64,000 nucleotides of DNA, from the NCBI RefSeq assembly GCF_036370855.1, contig NC_088111.1, positions 20,929,501-20,993,500 of the forward strand, read 5' to 3'. Below the pieces are notes generated by a model. That model was not told where the DNA came from. It did no database searches and saw nothing but the letters and a program-made list of their open reading frames with translations. The position numbers were made by a program, and so were the translations under genes. Origin of the DNA: Dromaius novaehollandiae (taxonomy: Eukaryota; Chordata; Aves; Casuariiformes; Dromaiidae). Below are positions 1-12,300 of this stretch, piece after piece (position 1 is the first letter of the stretch; every line of letters begins with the position of its first letter).

Positions 1-3000
1 GTGGTTTTTGACCTCCCAGTTCTGCCAAACCTAACAGCACATCCCTGCTAAAACAGCAGTTTTCAGTTTGCAATGCAAAGTACCCCCAAATCTATAGGAT
101 ATTTCTAAGGGAAGTGCAAAACCAAACAATACAGCTTCATATGCGACACAGAACAACCCATGCATGCGAGATTTTTACAGGATTCTGTAGCTCCCCTGGA
201 ACACACTTAGGAAGCCACAAATCAGAAAGAGGTTGGAAGTCTTTTTGCATCGTCATTAAAGGAAAAGGAGAGAAAGCAGTCAAAATAAGATCAAGTGCTC
301 ATCCTGCAAGCCTCCAGCCAGTGTCAAAATTAAGTCCCTAGTTCTGAAAAGCAAATGAATTATTTTACCTCACTAAAAAGCTTTTCCTTTACTCATGACA
401 AGAGCATTCGTGTTCAGGACAGTTAATCTGCTACCTAAAAAACAAGAAAAACAAACAAACAAAAAGGGTTAAGCCTGCTGCAAACCATTCTTCTACAACA
501 TTGCATTTCTGCATGGATGCTCTTAGCTTAAGATCAGGCATTTCTCCACAACAGAGAGCTGGTTCGCATGTGCCTGCCTTTTGCTGAAAGAGCTACAGAC
601 CCTGGGACCCAATGTCCCAGGATCCCTTTGTACAAGGACTCTCCTACCTAAACCCTCGGCTGCAGCAGCCCACCGATACCCAAGTCCAGAAGTCCTGGGG
701 AGGCGTTACCTCTTAGCAATGAGTTTTTTAAGCAAGCTGCATTGCAAGTGCAGGTGGGAACCTCTCTGCCTGGAGGGTAAAAAAGGGCCAGCGACCTTAC
801 TGAGTCAGTGCTCACTGACTCATTCACTGGCAGCTTGCGTGGCGTTGGTTCAGCTGTAGGCAAGGAGATGTCATGGTGACATGGGCTCGCATTTACTTTC
901 CTCTAAAAACAGAGTAGGGAGTCTTGCCAGATCTCCAGGACAGCAGTGGCTTTTTGTTTTAAAGGCCATCACCCCTCTACTCTTTCAGATTAGTTCTGTT
1001 GCCCTCTCCCATATCCCCAAGAGGCCAGGCCAGCCTGGCTCCGGGTACAATTGCCATGCAAAACCCAGTTTACAAGGATTTACTGGAGACCATACATGTG
1101 TTGAGCTCTTCCTGGCATAAATTCAGCCTTCTGCAAGTGCTACCTTGTCCCTTGGGAGAGAAGGGAAGAAGTATTTAACGCTCCTCCAGTGCTGTTGTTC
1201 CACCCACACATACACACTCCTTGCAAATACAAAGATCTCTTCACAAGAAACGTGAAAGGACTGGTATCAGAGCACTCTTGCTTTGGGAGCAGTCAGCACA
1301 GAGGGTCAAAGCTCCAGTATTAGAGCAAACAAGAGATGACGACGAAGTAGAGAAGAAACCGGAAAAGAACTGCATAAATAGCAGCATGGTCCTTACTTAT
1401 TTTCACAGAGCATCAGCTGTCAAGTAAGAACTTTCACTCAAGAGTGGAAGCCGCTAATTGACTCCCTTCTGATAGTTTCTTATGCAGCAATTATCATTCC
1501 TCAAAACAAGCTTAGTAATATGCTTTGCTCTATCATTAAAACCAGCAACAAATCATTGGCTTGCAACAAAAACAATATAAACAGCAGTGTTTCTCCAGGG
1601 CCAGAACATCACCTGCTGTTCCCAGGATGTCCTCCTAAGCTTCACTTAGCTGCTCAAGCAAACCCCGTTCCTACCATGGGACAAAGACCTACATCTGCAC
1701 AGATGCACTCCACCTCGGGAAGAGAGAAGTCATGCTCTCTGAAGGGTTTGGCCTCTCAAAGCTCCAATGCGCTGAAACCCATTGCCTGCTCGCTCAGGCA
1801 CTCAGCCCACATGCAGAAGTTCCTAAGACTCCACTTCATTCCTAGCCCCACTTTTCCACTCTTACATAGAATTAAAGAAAGAGAATATTTCTAGATTCTT
1901 GAAAACTCTCCCACCCCAGAAAACACCATACTCTTTCTCAGCTCTCACATACTACATCAGGCACAGTTAATTTTTCCACTGCTGTTTCCAAACCTACTCT
2001 CCTTCTACACAATACATTACAAACAGCAATAAAAAAAAAAACTCAATCCATTAAAAAGTTGTAGCAACAACAAAGGAGACACTAACACACAGCAGGAACT
2101 TCAGCCTAGATCTCTCAGGTATCATCTCAGGGAGAAACCTTCTAAAAACAGCAAAGAGACTATTTTTCTTTCAAAGGTTATCCTATGTTCTGGTTTGAAG
2201 GGAACAAGAACTTTTCAGTACACAGCACATGGCACCATTCCCTGAACTCCTCTTTCCCCGCAAGCCTGTTTGTTAAGTAATGTTGGTCAATTTAAGAAGA
2301 GACAGCAACAGTCTACAACCAAGGTTCTGTAAAAAGAGGCAAAACCTAGCCTGAACAGAGAAAAATTAAACTGTTAAGGTAGCATCTGCAGACATATCTT
2401 ACAGTTGGGCCAGAACTTCATGAAGACTGAGCAAGTTTCTGCTGCTGGGCACATTTTTTCAGATTTTGGTGATGTTCCTTAGCTGGTCTCAGTACCCCAA
2501 CCAGACAAGGAGAGCTTCACAAATGGTTTCTTACATCTAGCATGGTATTCTGTCTCTGACCCTCTCAAAAGAGGCTGTGTAGGGAGAGCACAAGAGCCTG
2601 CTGCCAGTCACGGACCACTGCCGACTTCCCCATGCTCAAAAGTGACTGTTAAGCCTACCCTTTGCTGTCTATCACTTACCTTTGGGAAGCTAAAAGAATC
2701 CTTCTTCCAGTCTCACGGTAACTTAATATCATCAGTAAGAAACAGTACTGCCAGATACCTCAGGGGCACCAAGCACACAAGGGATGCGGAGACCTGCTCT
2801 TACAAGAGCTCTGCACTGCTGGTAGGTGCAAACATCTGTCCGGGTACATCCCTCTACCCAGCCAGCACCCAGACCCCCCAGCACATGCAAGACTCCACAG
2901 AGGACAGCCATCCCGGTGAGCTCAAGGCAGTGACTCACAAACATGAGCTTCCTTGCGTGTCTGTTTGTTGGCAGGATCAGGCTCAAAAGCTCTAAATTCT

Positions 3001-6000
3001 TCTGTGCAAAGAGTGTAGCATCCTTCAGCATGAAGCTACCAGCTCACGCTTCTGCTGCTGTACTCAGCAGCGTGAAAGCTGTTCAGACAAAAACCAAGTT
3101 ACTCATCGTAATACAATATCAGCACAACAAACACACGCTTCTACCATAGCCTGTAAACTAGGATATTACCGTAGCAGTTGCTTCACCAGAAGGCTTTGTT
3201 TAAATACCTCAATGATCTCACTGTGAGCTGTGTCTTTGCTTTTTGACATTTGCAAAACCCCAAAACATTTGGCTTGAAAGAAATCCAAAGCAAAAAAATG
3301 GAGATTGATGTTTTTCAAAGGCGGATGTTGAGATATCTTGAAACCTTCCAGTTTTACAAAAGTTCTTCGCTTTAAGCACATACTGCTTTCTAAGCACATG
3401 GCTTAAATCTAGACTAGTATAAGTGCCGAGACGGCAGCCTCGTATTGATTTCTGCACAATGATCAACACGCTCCAGTGAGGAGGAGGAAGCAGCATGTGA
3501 GAGTCAGGACATAAATATATGCAGATATTTGCTGTGAGCAACAAAGGTCCTAGTTTATCATATGCCCATTCAGGGACGCATCTGAAATTATACTTGGGAA
3601 GCGTGAGCATGAACTTCTACCTGAATGTGAAGCACATTTGAGAAAATTTCATACACACTGACCTAGGTGCCTACAACTTGAGGTGCAGGCATTTGAAAAC
3701 TTCCTAAGCAGAGCTTAAACTAAATGCACTACAGACAGAGGAAATGGAAAATAAATGCTAATGACTTGAGCTCAGTAAGCCACAGCAAGCAGACTGGAAA
3801 GAAGCCCAGGACGAGAGCCCATCGCTTGCTGGGGGTACTCGAACACAAGAGATGCCGTACAGCAGCAGCTTCTCAGCTGACCTTACCAGAGCGCAAGAAC
3901 AACTGGCAGCTGAAAGCTCACAAAACTCGGCTACAGAATTACCTTGTGGGGGTCAAATATCTGCCTGGGCAAGGAAAGCAAGCAGGGGCTTGGGCTAGGG
4001 GCCTGAGCAGTCCTTTCTCAGCTTGAATTTTATATAATGGGCGCTCATGCTATTCATATTGAATACTGAATAGAACGAAACCTGCAGTTTCATCAGAGCA
4101 TAACCGCTTTGCTCTCCCTCCCTGGGTTTTTGGAAACATGGTCATTGTTAAGAGAGAAACAGAGAAATACTGTAATTAGATACTTCAGATATTGCAGTTG
4201 ACAACAGAATTTCCAAGCCATCCCAGATAACGTTTCTTGAGAACATTTTGGTAAGCATAGCTTAATTGCAAAACTTTAATATTTGAGCTCCAGTTATGAG
4301 GTTTAAGCCTATCCATTTTCCACTGCGTACAATTAATTGGGAGCAAGTCACAGCACTGTTATGGCTCAGCTGAAGAATGGTACTGGGCAGCTCAAGCAAA
4401 GAAGAAGGGAAGGGAAAGCAGGAGCACCTTAAGATATGCTTAGCTGTTCACAATCATCTGTTTTAGCACATCATGAGCACATCTCCATGTACACAGATTA
4501 TATGTACTCCTACTATATTTATACTATGCTCACAAAACCCATTCCAGGCTAACGGCAAGACTCCCAGTGACTTTGCTGTCACTGGATTTGGCCCCAAGTA
4601 ATCCTTATGATTATGTCAAGTTACTCATGCTTGAGCACTTTTTTCAGAAGCAGACCCACTGCAGTTGTCGCTCTTTCAGGAGGATTTCCAGCTGTGCTTG
4701 AATTTCAGTGCCCCAAGAAAAAGGAGAGGTGATGATCCTTTCAATAAAGTTGTAACCTCCTCTGCACTGGATATGAAGGATGTGTTTAATGTTTGCCAAA
4801 TGGGCACCACTTTTAAGCATCCAGCTTTTATAAGAGATGCAACAGGCAACTGCACTACGCACTGTCATCACTCAGCAACTCTCTTGATTATCTCAGTTTT
4901 TGGAAAATTCCCATTTTACCCCATCTGCTTGGTGTAGATGCACCAAAAAAGTTCCTCCAAGTTTCAAAGACAGATGGAAAGACTACTGAATTCAAAGCAG
5001 CAGAGAGGCAGTCAATAAACAGCAGCTGAAAACTAACATACTCCTCGCAGCATTCTGCGGTGCGGGGAAGATGGGAGAACCAGACCAGCACACACCACAT
5101 ACAAGCACCTTACCTGCCCTTCCAGCCAACACAACACACCATCCTCAGGCATGGGGCTTTCTCCAGAGCTCTCAATGACCAAGAAGTAGACCTAACTTCC
5201 AAAACACAAATACGTTATACCATCCCTGCTCTTGAAAAAGGCATATTCCTCTACTTAGTCACACAGTCTCTTCACATTTAGAGCATGCTTAACTCCTGGG
5301 TATTTCTGTATACCATTTCTATATACACTCCTAGCAGGGGGTGATCCAAGGGATGATCTACAAGGATAAAGGTGTCTCAAACAACTCTAAAAACCTTTGG
5401 CCAGGCTGCCAAGAGCACAGGGTTTTATTAGACTCCACGTATGGTTGCAATATCCATCCCATGGAGCAAGAGTTTTTAGCGTCCATCACACGTGGCTGCC
5501 CACCAGCATCTGCCCATCGCACATAAGGAAAAACTGGCAGTTATCAGTGTCAGATAGACTGCAAGGCAGTCACAAGTGTGGTATACTGGGCTGGCTGAGG
5601 TGACAATTCCTTCCCATTTCCTTGCTCTGACAGGCCCACTTTCTCTTTCAGTCAAGCACTTCAAGATCTGTAGCTGAAAAGCAGAGCAAAAAAGAGCCAC
5701 TTATAAAATGAAAAGAGAATCTTCAGTTTCACAAGGCTGTTTTTTCAAAGAACTACAAATATTTGCAGTGTTTTGTCCAATGTTCCTCCATATTTGCCCA
5801 AAGCCTAAAGCTAGGCAAACAGGTCATTTATATCAAAGATATACAAACCTCATAAAACTTCAGCTAGAATGCCAGCAAGCTATTGTCTCCACAGTGAAGT
5901 AATACAGCTTCATGCAGGTGCAAGGGCATCCCGACTGCCCACGCAGGCATCCTTGCTGTTTTAATCCTAACAGACACCCCGACAAAATATGCACCCAACT

Positions 6001-7829
6001 CCTGTCCTGTCCAACTCCTGATAGACGATTCGCTCCCTCCAAAGCGCGTGCTGCCAAATGCAGCCACGGTAGTGCGCGACGATGCGCTAGCGCTGAGATC
6101 CGGCAGCCAGCAGTGCAAACCGAGGGGTCGCCAGACTCTGCCACGTACCATGCCCCCAGCTAACTATGCTTGTTTATTAACTTGAGCTGGGGGCACATTT
6201 TACACTGGTCTACAGGGAACGAGCAACAGAGAAGGCATCCTGCTAGTGCCAAGCACTGTGGAGAAATCACCGGTTCTGAGCAACTGCCATGGCAGCTCTG
6301 ATGTGTTTAATGTGCAACTTGGATATCCAAAAGAGCCAGTGTGCTTCAGAATCAACCACTGCACATTGCCTGAAGACCATTGCCCCTGCCTCCATCAGCA
6401 TGGCCTACCAAACGAAGGCCTTGTTGGTTCTGCTCTTGCTGGTTGAAACCATAGCGGCTCTTATATCCATTAAGGTGCTATCTGGAAACACATCTTAGTC
6501 CTCTCTGGCCCAAAGGATGGAAGTTCAAATCAAATGCACCAGTTTCTCCACATCAGTAAACACTGTGTCTACAGCCAGGTGCAGCAACGTCAAAGGATTC
6601 AGCAAGTGTTGGCCCTTGCTCTTGCCCTGCATGAGGCAGGGCGACTCCCTGCTGTAACTGCTGGTGCTTTCAGGAGGTAAGACCGGCAGCAAATAACTCC
6701 ACAGCCTCTTCCTAAGCCTTCCCAAATGCCCAACCACTGGTTGTTTCCAAGCTCTTTCCACTGAGTGGTGACACAACCAGTCGCAACTCTCATGCCAAGT
6801 CTGTATGGCAGCATCTCAAAGAGTTGGGTCTTTATCTCCACGCAGGCAGGCAATCCATCAGAGTAAAAAAAGAATAGAGCAGAAAAGGAGAATGTTTTAA
6901 AACTGTAGGGTTTTCTTTCTCCAAGAAATGTTTCTCACTGATCGCAGCAGTTCAATTACAGAGTGCTGGATCTCTCTCCTCTACAGCCTGTTTTCCATCA
7001 CGTGTTAAAAGGGCAAGTAATGCAAAAATAAATCTACAGTAAAGGTCAGGTAGCTTCCCCAACCCTGCAACGTCAAAGGAATTCCCCTTTCGTTTGCTGG
7101 AGAGGCGATGGGGCAACAGAGTCACTTCTGCAGCCCGTGCCTTGGTGGCAGAGCAGCCTGAGCTTTCCCAGACATCCCCCAGCAACTGCTGCCCACCTCA
7201 CCCCCAAAACAGGCAGGTGACACTAGCACTTGCTCACCAGCTGAGCCACAGCCAGGAGCTGTGTGTGCCCCCATCCCACTGGGTTGCCCAAGCAGGGAAC
7301 GTGGCAGCCCCTCTGCAGACAAGAACACTGCCCCTACGCTGTTCAGGACATGAAGCTTTTCCTGTGGAGTCATCACAAAAGCTTACTGTCACATGCTCTT
7401 CTGGGGATGGAAAGGCAACAAACAACAAATCACTCACAGCTACCCAGAGAGAAGCTGCCAGGTAAGGAGAGCCAGGTAAGGGCAGCCACGGGAGGCCTTA
7501 ACTCCTCCTGGGAAGCTCTAGCAGCTGCAAACGAGCTCTGTGGGCAGCCCCTGACCAGAGGGAGTTGGAGCCTTTGTTCCAGCTGAGCCCTGGCTAAGGA
7601 GAGTCAAGCACCCTTTCAGCCACTGCTAGGGAGAGGCCTGTGTAAGAGCCAGGCCCAGAAGATAGCCAACAGATGCAGCATTTCACAAAGGAGGAGTCCT
7701 CAGCCCAGCATGCACATGCTCAGGCGTGCTTCTGACGCACCACAGCGCATGTTCCCCAGCAGCTGTGGGAGTAACTGTCCTTGCCACGTTACAGGTTTTG
7801 ACCCAGACAGAGCTTCCGACGGAGGATGC
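1..7829. other. non-coding DNA, no gene recognised
   Basis: No exon, RNA gene or mobile element can be supported here. The open frames are short, overlap on both strands and show no recognisable domain. Base composition is moderate, with A-rich patches such as the A run near 2031. The segment near 7.0-7.8 kb is more GC-rich and has fewer stop codons, which explains the clustered frames there. If the CpG island at 28.6-29.4 kb starts a minus-strand gene, this stretch could be part of its first intron; that is inference. Confidence 0.5.
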
Positions 7830-9353
7830 AGCTCTGCAACTCTCAGGCTGCAGGCAGTGCCTGGGGCCTCTCCCCGAAGCTGGGGCAGATGGTCTTCCTT
7901 CCCGCGGGAGGTGTGCTGCTGCTGAAGAGCAGTGTCACCAATGGAAGGAGTTACAGGAGGAGGTCAGCAGGCTGCACAGCGTCAGAGAGGATGAGCAAGA
8001 GAGAGACAGGATTTTCTCGGAGACCCTGCAGCTTCGAGAGCCCCAGCTGCAGCGGGGACACAGGCAGAGTCCATGCCCAGGACAGGAAGCAGAAACTCCA
8101 AAGGCGGCAAAAGCTGGAAGCCGGTGACTGCTTGTACCAGAAGGATCACAGCCTCCAAGCTCAAGAACAGACCATCCCAACGAGCAAGCAGTCGAGCAAA
8201 GCGGGCAGTAGACCTGTATTGATGAACAAGCAGCTCTTGACAAAACACAAACATAAGGAGGAAGTATACAGATGGTGGAAGCAGGGACAAGCAACCTGGG
8301 ACATCTTTGAGAGGTCATGGTGATCCAGAGAGGTGCCTGAGTTTTGGAAGAAAGCAAATCTCACTCCAATTTTCAAAAAGGGCAAGAAGGAAGACCCAGG
8401 AAACTACATGCCAGGCAGCTTCACCTCAATCCCTGGAAAGGTGATGGAGCAACTAATCCTGGATACCATTTCCAAGCACACAAAGGACAAAAAGGTGATG
8501 AGGAACAGTCAACGTGGATTCACAAGCAGAAATCATGCTTAACCATTCCATTCTACAATGGAGTGACAGGCTTGGTAGATGAGAGGAGAGCAGTGGATGC
8601 TGTCTACCTTGACTTCAGTAACGCCTTTGACACTGTCTCCCAAAATATCCTCTTAAGCAAGCTGATAAAGCATGGACTAAATGAGCAAGCACTGAGGTGG
8701 ACTGGAAAGTGGCTGAACAGTACAACTGAGGTTTGTGATCAGTGGCAGTGAACCCCAGGGGTCCATACAGGGTCCAGTATGGACTGTTTTACATCTTCAT
8801 TAATGATCTAGATGATGGGGCAGAGCATACCCTCAGCAAGTTTGCTGATGATACAAAACTGGGAGGCGCGGCTGATGCACCAGAGGGTTGTGCTGCCGTT
8901 CAGAGGGACCTCGACAGGCTGGAGAGATGGGCAGACAGGAACCTCATGAAGATCAACAAAGGGAAGTGCAAAGTCCTACACCCGGGGAAGAATAACCCCA
9001 GGTACCAGGACAGCCTGGGGGCCAAACAGACAGAAAGCAGCTCTGCAGAAGAGCACCTGGGCGTCCTGCGGGACAACAAATTGACCAGGAGCCAGCAATG
9101 TGCCCCTGTGGCAAAGGATGTGCCAATGGTACCCTGGGCTGCACTAGCGAGAGTGGTGCCAGCAGGCCAAGGGAGGTGATCCTTCCCCTCTGCTCAGCCC
9201 TGGTGAGGCCACACCTGGAGCACTGTGTCCAGTGCTGGGCTCCCCAGTACATAAAAGACAGAGATTTACTGGCAAGAGTCCAGCAAAGGGCCACAAAGAT
9301 GATTAAGGGACTGGAGCATCTGTTTTATGAGAAAAGGCTGAGAGAGTTGGGAT
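7830..9353 (+). mobile_element. CR1 LINE copy 1 (ORF1 remnant plus reverse transcriptase), degenerate
   Basis: This is a decayed non-LTR retrotransposon of the CR1 family, which moved by target-primed reverse transcription. The 5' part (about 7930-8110) encodes a charged coiled-coil stretch (LQEEVSRLHSVREDEQERD) that looks like the CR1 ORF1 N-terminal region. From about 8150 it matches ORF2: the linker LLTKHKHKEEVYRWWKQGQ, a PEFWKKANLTPIFKKG block, the RT block-A motif YLDFSNAFDTVS near 8610-8645, and the catalytic block FADDTKLGG near 8843-8869. Stops and frame changes separate these pieces. The copy ends abruptly at 9353 in GTTGGGAT and lacks the usual 3' UTR. From 8887 to 9353 it is almost identical to copy 2. 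The exact 5' boundary is uncertain. Confidence 0.9.
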
Positions 9354-12300
9354 GCCAATTCAGAAACATTAGCTGACCACAAAGCCAGACACGGGCTAGA
9401 ACCGAGGTCTAACCACCAGCAACAGGGCAGGGAGACCCAGCTGATGACTAGCCTCCAGCTGGGACAGAGCTACATTAGCTTTAAATCACTCCCCATCAGG
9501 AAGCACATGCAAACAAACATTTTTAAAACGTGCACATGAAAAAAAGAAATCTAACAGTGTTACCAGCTATTTTCAGCAACACAGTCTTTAAAAAGCTCTT
9601 AAAGCTCTCAAAGCTCCTTCGAGGAGCAGCATCTGACAAAAGGATTTCAAAGAGTCTCCAGAGGAAGACACTCATTTCCATAGGAAGCTGTTATGGAGCT
9701 TGGCAGTACTTACAGGTGAGATTATACAGCATCTCACTGAAAAATCCAGGAACAGTGAATCAGTTATTGTAGCACCTTTATCCAAAGTCTCCAACTTTGG
9801 GAAATGCAGCAGCTGGTCAACACCACAACAGAAAGAGTGCAATACTTCAAGGGAGGAAGTGAACAGAGTATACCACAGGCTGCTGAAACACTACAGTCAT
9901 TTCAGTCTTTCAGCTGTTTCCTCACTTGCTTTGGTAATGTCCAGGTTCTTAGGGGGAAGGGAGAAGTGTTCACCACAAATATCCCCCAGTCAGCCTGGAA
10001 CTGATCAGATCTTATCTTCTTAACTGGAACTTACGGATCTTCCATAAGATGTACTGGCAGGCTGCTCAGCTTCATTTAAAGCTGCTGATGCTGGTTCCTC
10101 TCTTTCCTATCCCTTCCACACCTTAGGAGGGTATCTTAAATCCATCAGCTACACTGTCCTCCTCTTGATAACCCAGGGAAGCAGACTAGAACAAGATAAG
10201 CTACTTGGTCTGCAAAGCCAAGATCTCTACCCAGCCATCCACACAGCCTCTTCTCCAAACATTGCCCTCTTGCTCTACACTCAGTTTTATGTCAGGATTA
10301 AAACTGGAAGCTGAGGTCCTTCCTTTCTCCTGCAGCTTTAGATAAAAGGGGAGACTGACTGCTTTGCAAAATGGGAAGCACAAGGCTACAGGGCATTTCA
10401 GGACTGCATCTCAGTGCTGCACTTATATGAGAGAGCCTCAGAAACATGCTATTGCCCCCCCCCCCGCTACTCCCTTCAGCATACCGCTAACAAGCACAAA
10501 ACAGCACTGAGCTGGGAAGACACCAGATAAACTCAAACAGAAATGTATTTTCTGCTTATATTTCCTGCACTGCTAAAAGTAAATGTATCAGTCTCTCTTC
10601 TTCGAGAGGGTAGTAGCACCAATTTCTCCTTCTCCCACCTCCTAGCACCAGTCTGAGAACATCCTCTCCCTTACCTCCAACCAGCTCCATCACTCCTGTT
10701 TCTGATCCTGAGAGCCTGACTCGGGTGGTGGCCCAAGGCCTTCTGGCAGCAGAAGAAAGAAGCTCTATGGGACAGGGGAGTGAGAATAAGCCACAAGGGG
10801 AGAGGAAGAGACAACTAGAAAGACAACACAATACCAAGAGGAGGACACACTTTATAAGGCCTTGGGGCAAGGATGAAGAACGTCTGCACCACTAAGAACT
10901 CTCCCTCCTCAGCAGAGGTCAATTTGTCAACTGTTGTAATGAGGAACAGGCTGCCTCTCCACACTGTCAACAACTTAAGAGCACCATGGGAGAAGGTGGC
11001 GGGGGGGGGGAGAGTTTTTATAGCTCTTTGGCTGACTGTTTTGTTTCATTTTGTTTGGGGTTTGGGCAGGACAGAGAACATCTGTTTTCCTTGGCTCGCC
11101 AGATCACCAGTGTCCTGCTCAGGGGGGGCTTTTGCCTGGCCAGCCTTCCCCGCGCACCCTCAGCGGCAGCGGGGCTGCCTCCGACACGGTGGGGTGGAGG
11201 CAGAGGAGCTACACTCAAGCCTTCCATGAGGGACTGGCTGGGGAATTCCTCACATCTGGCCAGGACAGAACTGCATTTATTGTTAGGGAGAAAGATGAAG
11301 AATCCTGCAGAACTACACTGTCAGCAGCTTCAGCACACTCATTGCCTTTTCTTTCCTTTCTTCCCCAAAGCAGATAATCCTTCCAAGTCCAGCAGAGTTG
11401 CCCTTTGCCCTTCAGAATTACCACAGGTATCTCTTTCCCCAGCACTTTGCAACAGTAGAATAGCAATTACTATCCCCTTCAACTTCAGAGCACATGTAAG
11501 AGACCTGCTCTGCATTAAATCGTGGAAGAAAAACAAGCCCTCCATCACTTTCCAGCCTTCTTCTCAAAGCCCAAACATAATCCAAGCAGTGTAGCAGGTC
11601 ACAGCACAGTATGCTAGGGCTCATGGTGACATTGCCTTCAGCATTAATCCATGCCAAAAGACACACAAGCCCAGCTCAAGCAGTAATATCAGATGGGACC
11701 TACGCAGAAGAAACCCCAAGAAGAAGGTATTACGATGAAAAAGTGATTTAATAACAATGCCAAAAGGGTTGTTCAGAAAAGCTAAGGCTGTAGAGTTGTC
11801 GTGCCCCAGGAACCTGCTGAAGACGACTAATGGAGGGAGAAGACAAGAACCAGATCAGCAGAGTCTGAAGAGCAGTCTGCTAATACAGTAGGTGGGAGAA
11901 AGTTCAGTTTTGCAGCACAACTGCTTTGTCCAATAAGTGCGATTTAAAGCATCTGCCTAGGTGAGATGGGGAGAAACCATCCTCAGGAAGGAGAACATCA
12001 GTACTGATGGCAGGAGAGGGTGGACTGAGAGAGGGCTAAAGCAGAGTCAGCATTCAGAGCACAGGATCATGACCTCAGGCAACAACTACAACTACCAACT
12101 CCGAGACATTAGCTGACACACAAAACACACACACATCAAGACTCCCCTGGTATGAACTGCTGCCCTTCCTTCCACTCTCTGCTATCTCCTCCTAGTCTCA
12201 CTAACTTGGTTTGAGAAAATAATGAGCTCTCTTCATTAAACTTGTTCTTCCTACATAGAAATCAACCATTCAGGGCAACCCGACTGCCAGATACATGCAG

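Noticed and set aside
3218..3610. 130-codon minus-strand open frame
   Set aside because: It has no recognisable domain and irregular composition (scattered Cys/His/Trp), an alternative minus frame overlaps it, and there is no promoter or splice context.
10986..11594. 202-codon plus-strand open frame
   Set aside because: It runs through a G10 homopolymer, is overlapped by frames on both strands and shows no family resemblance.
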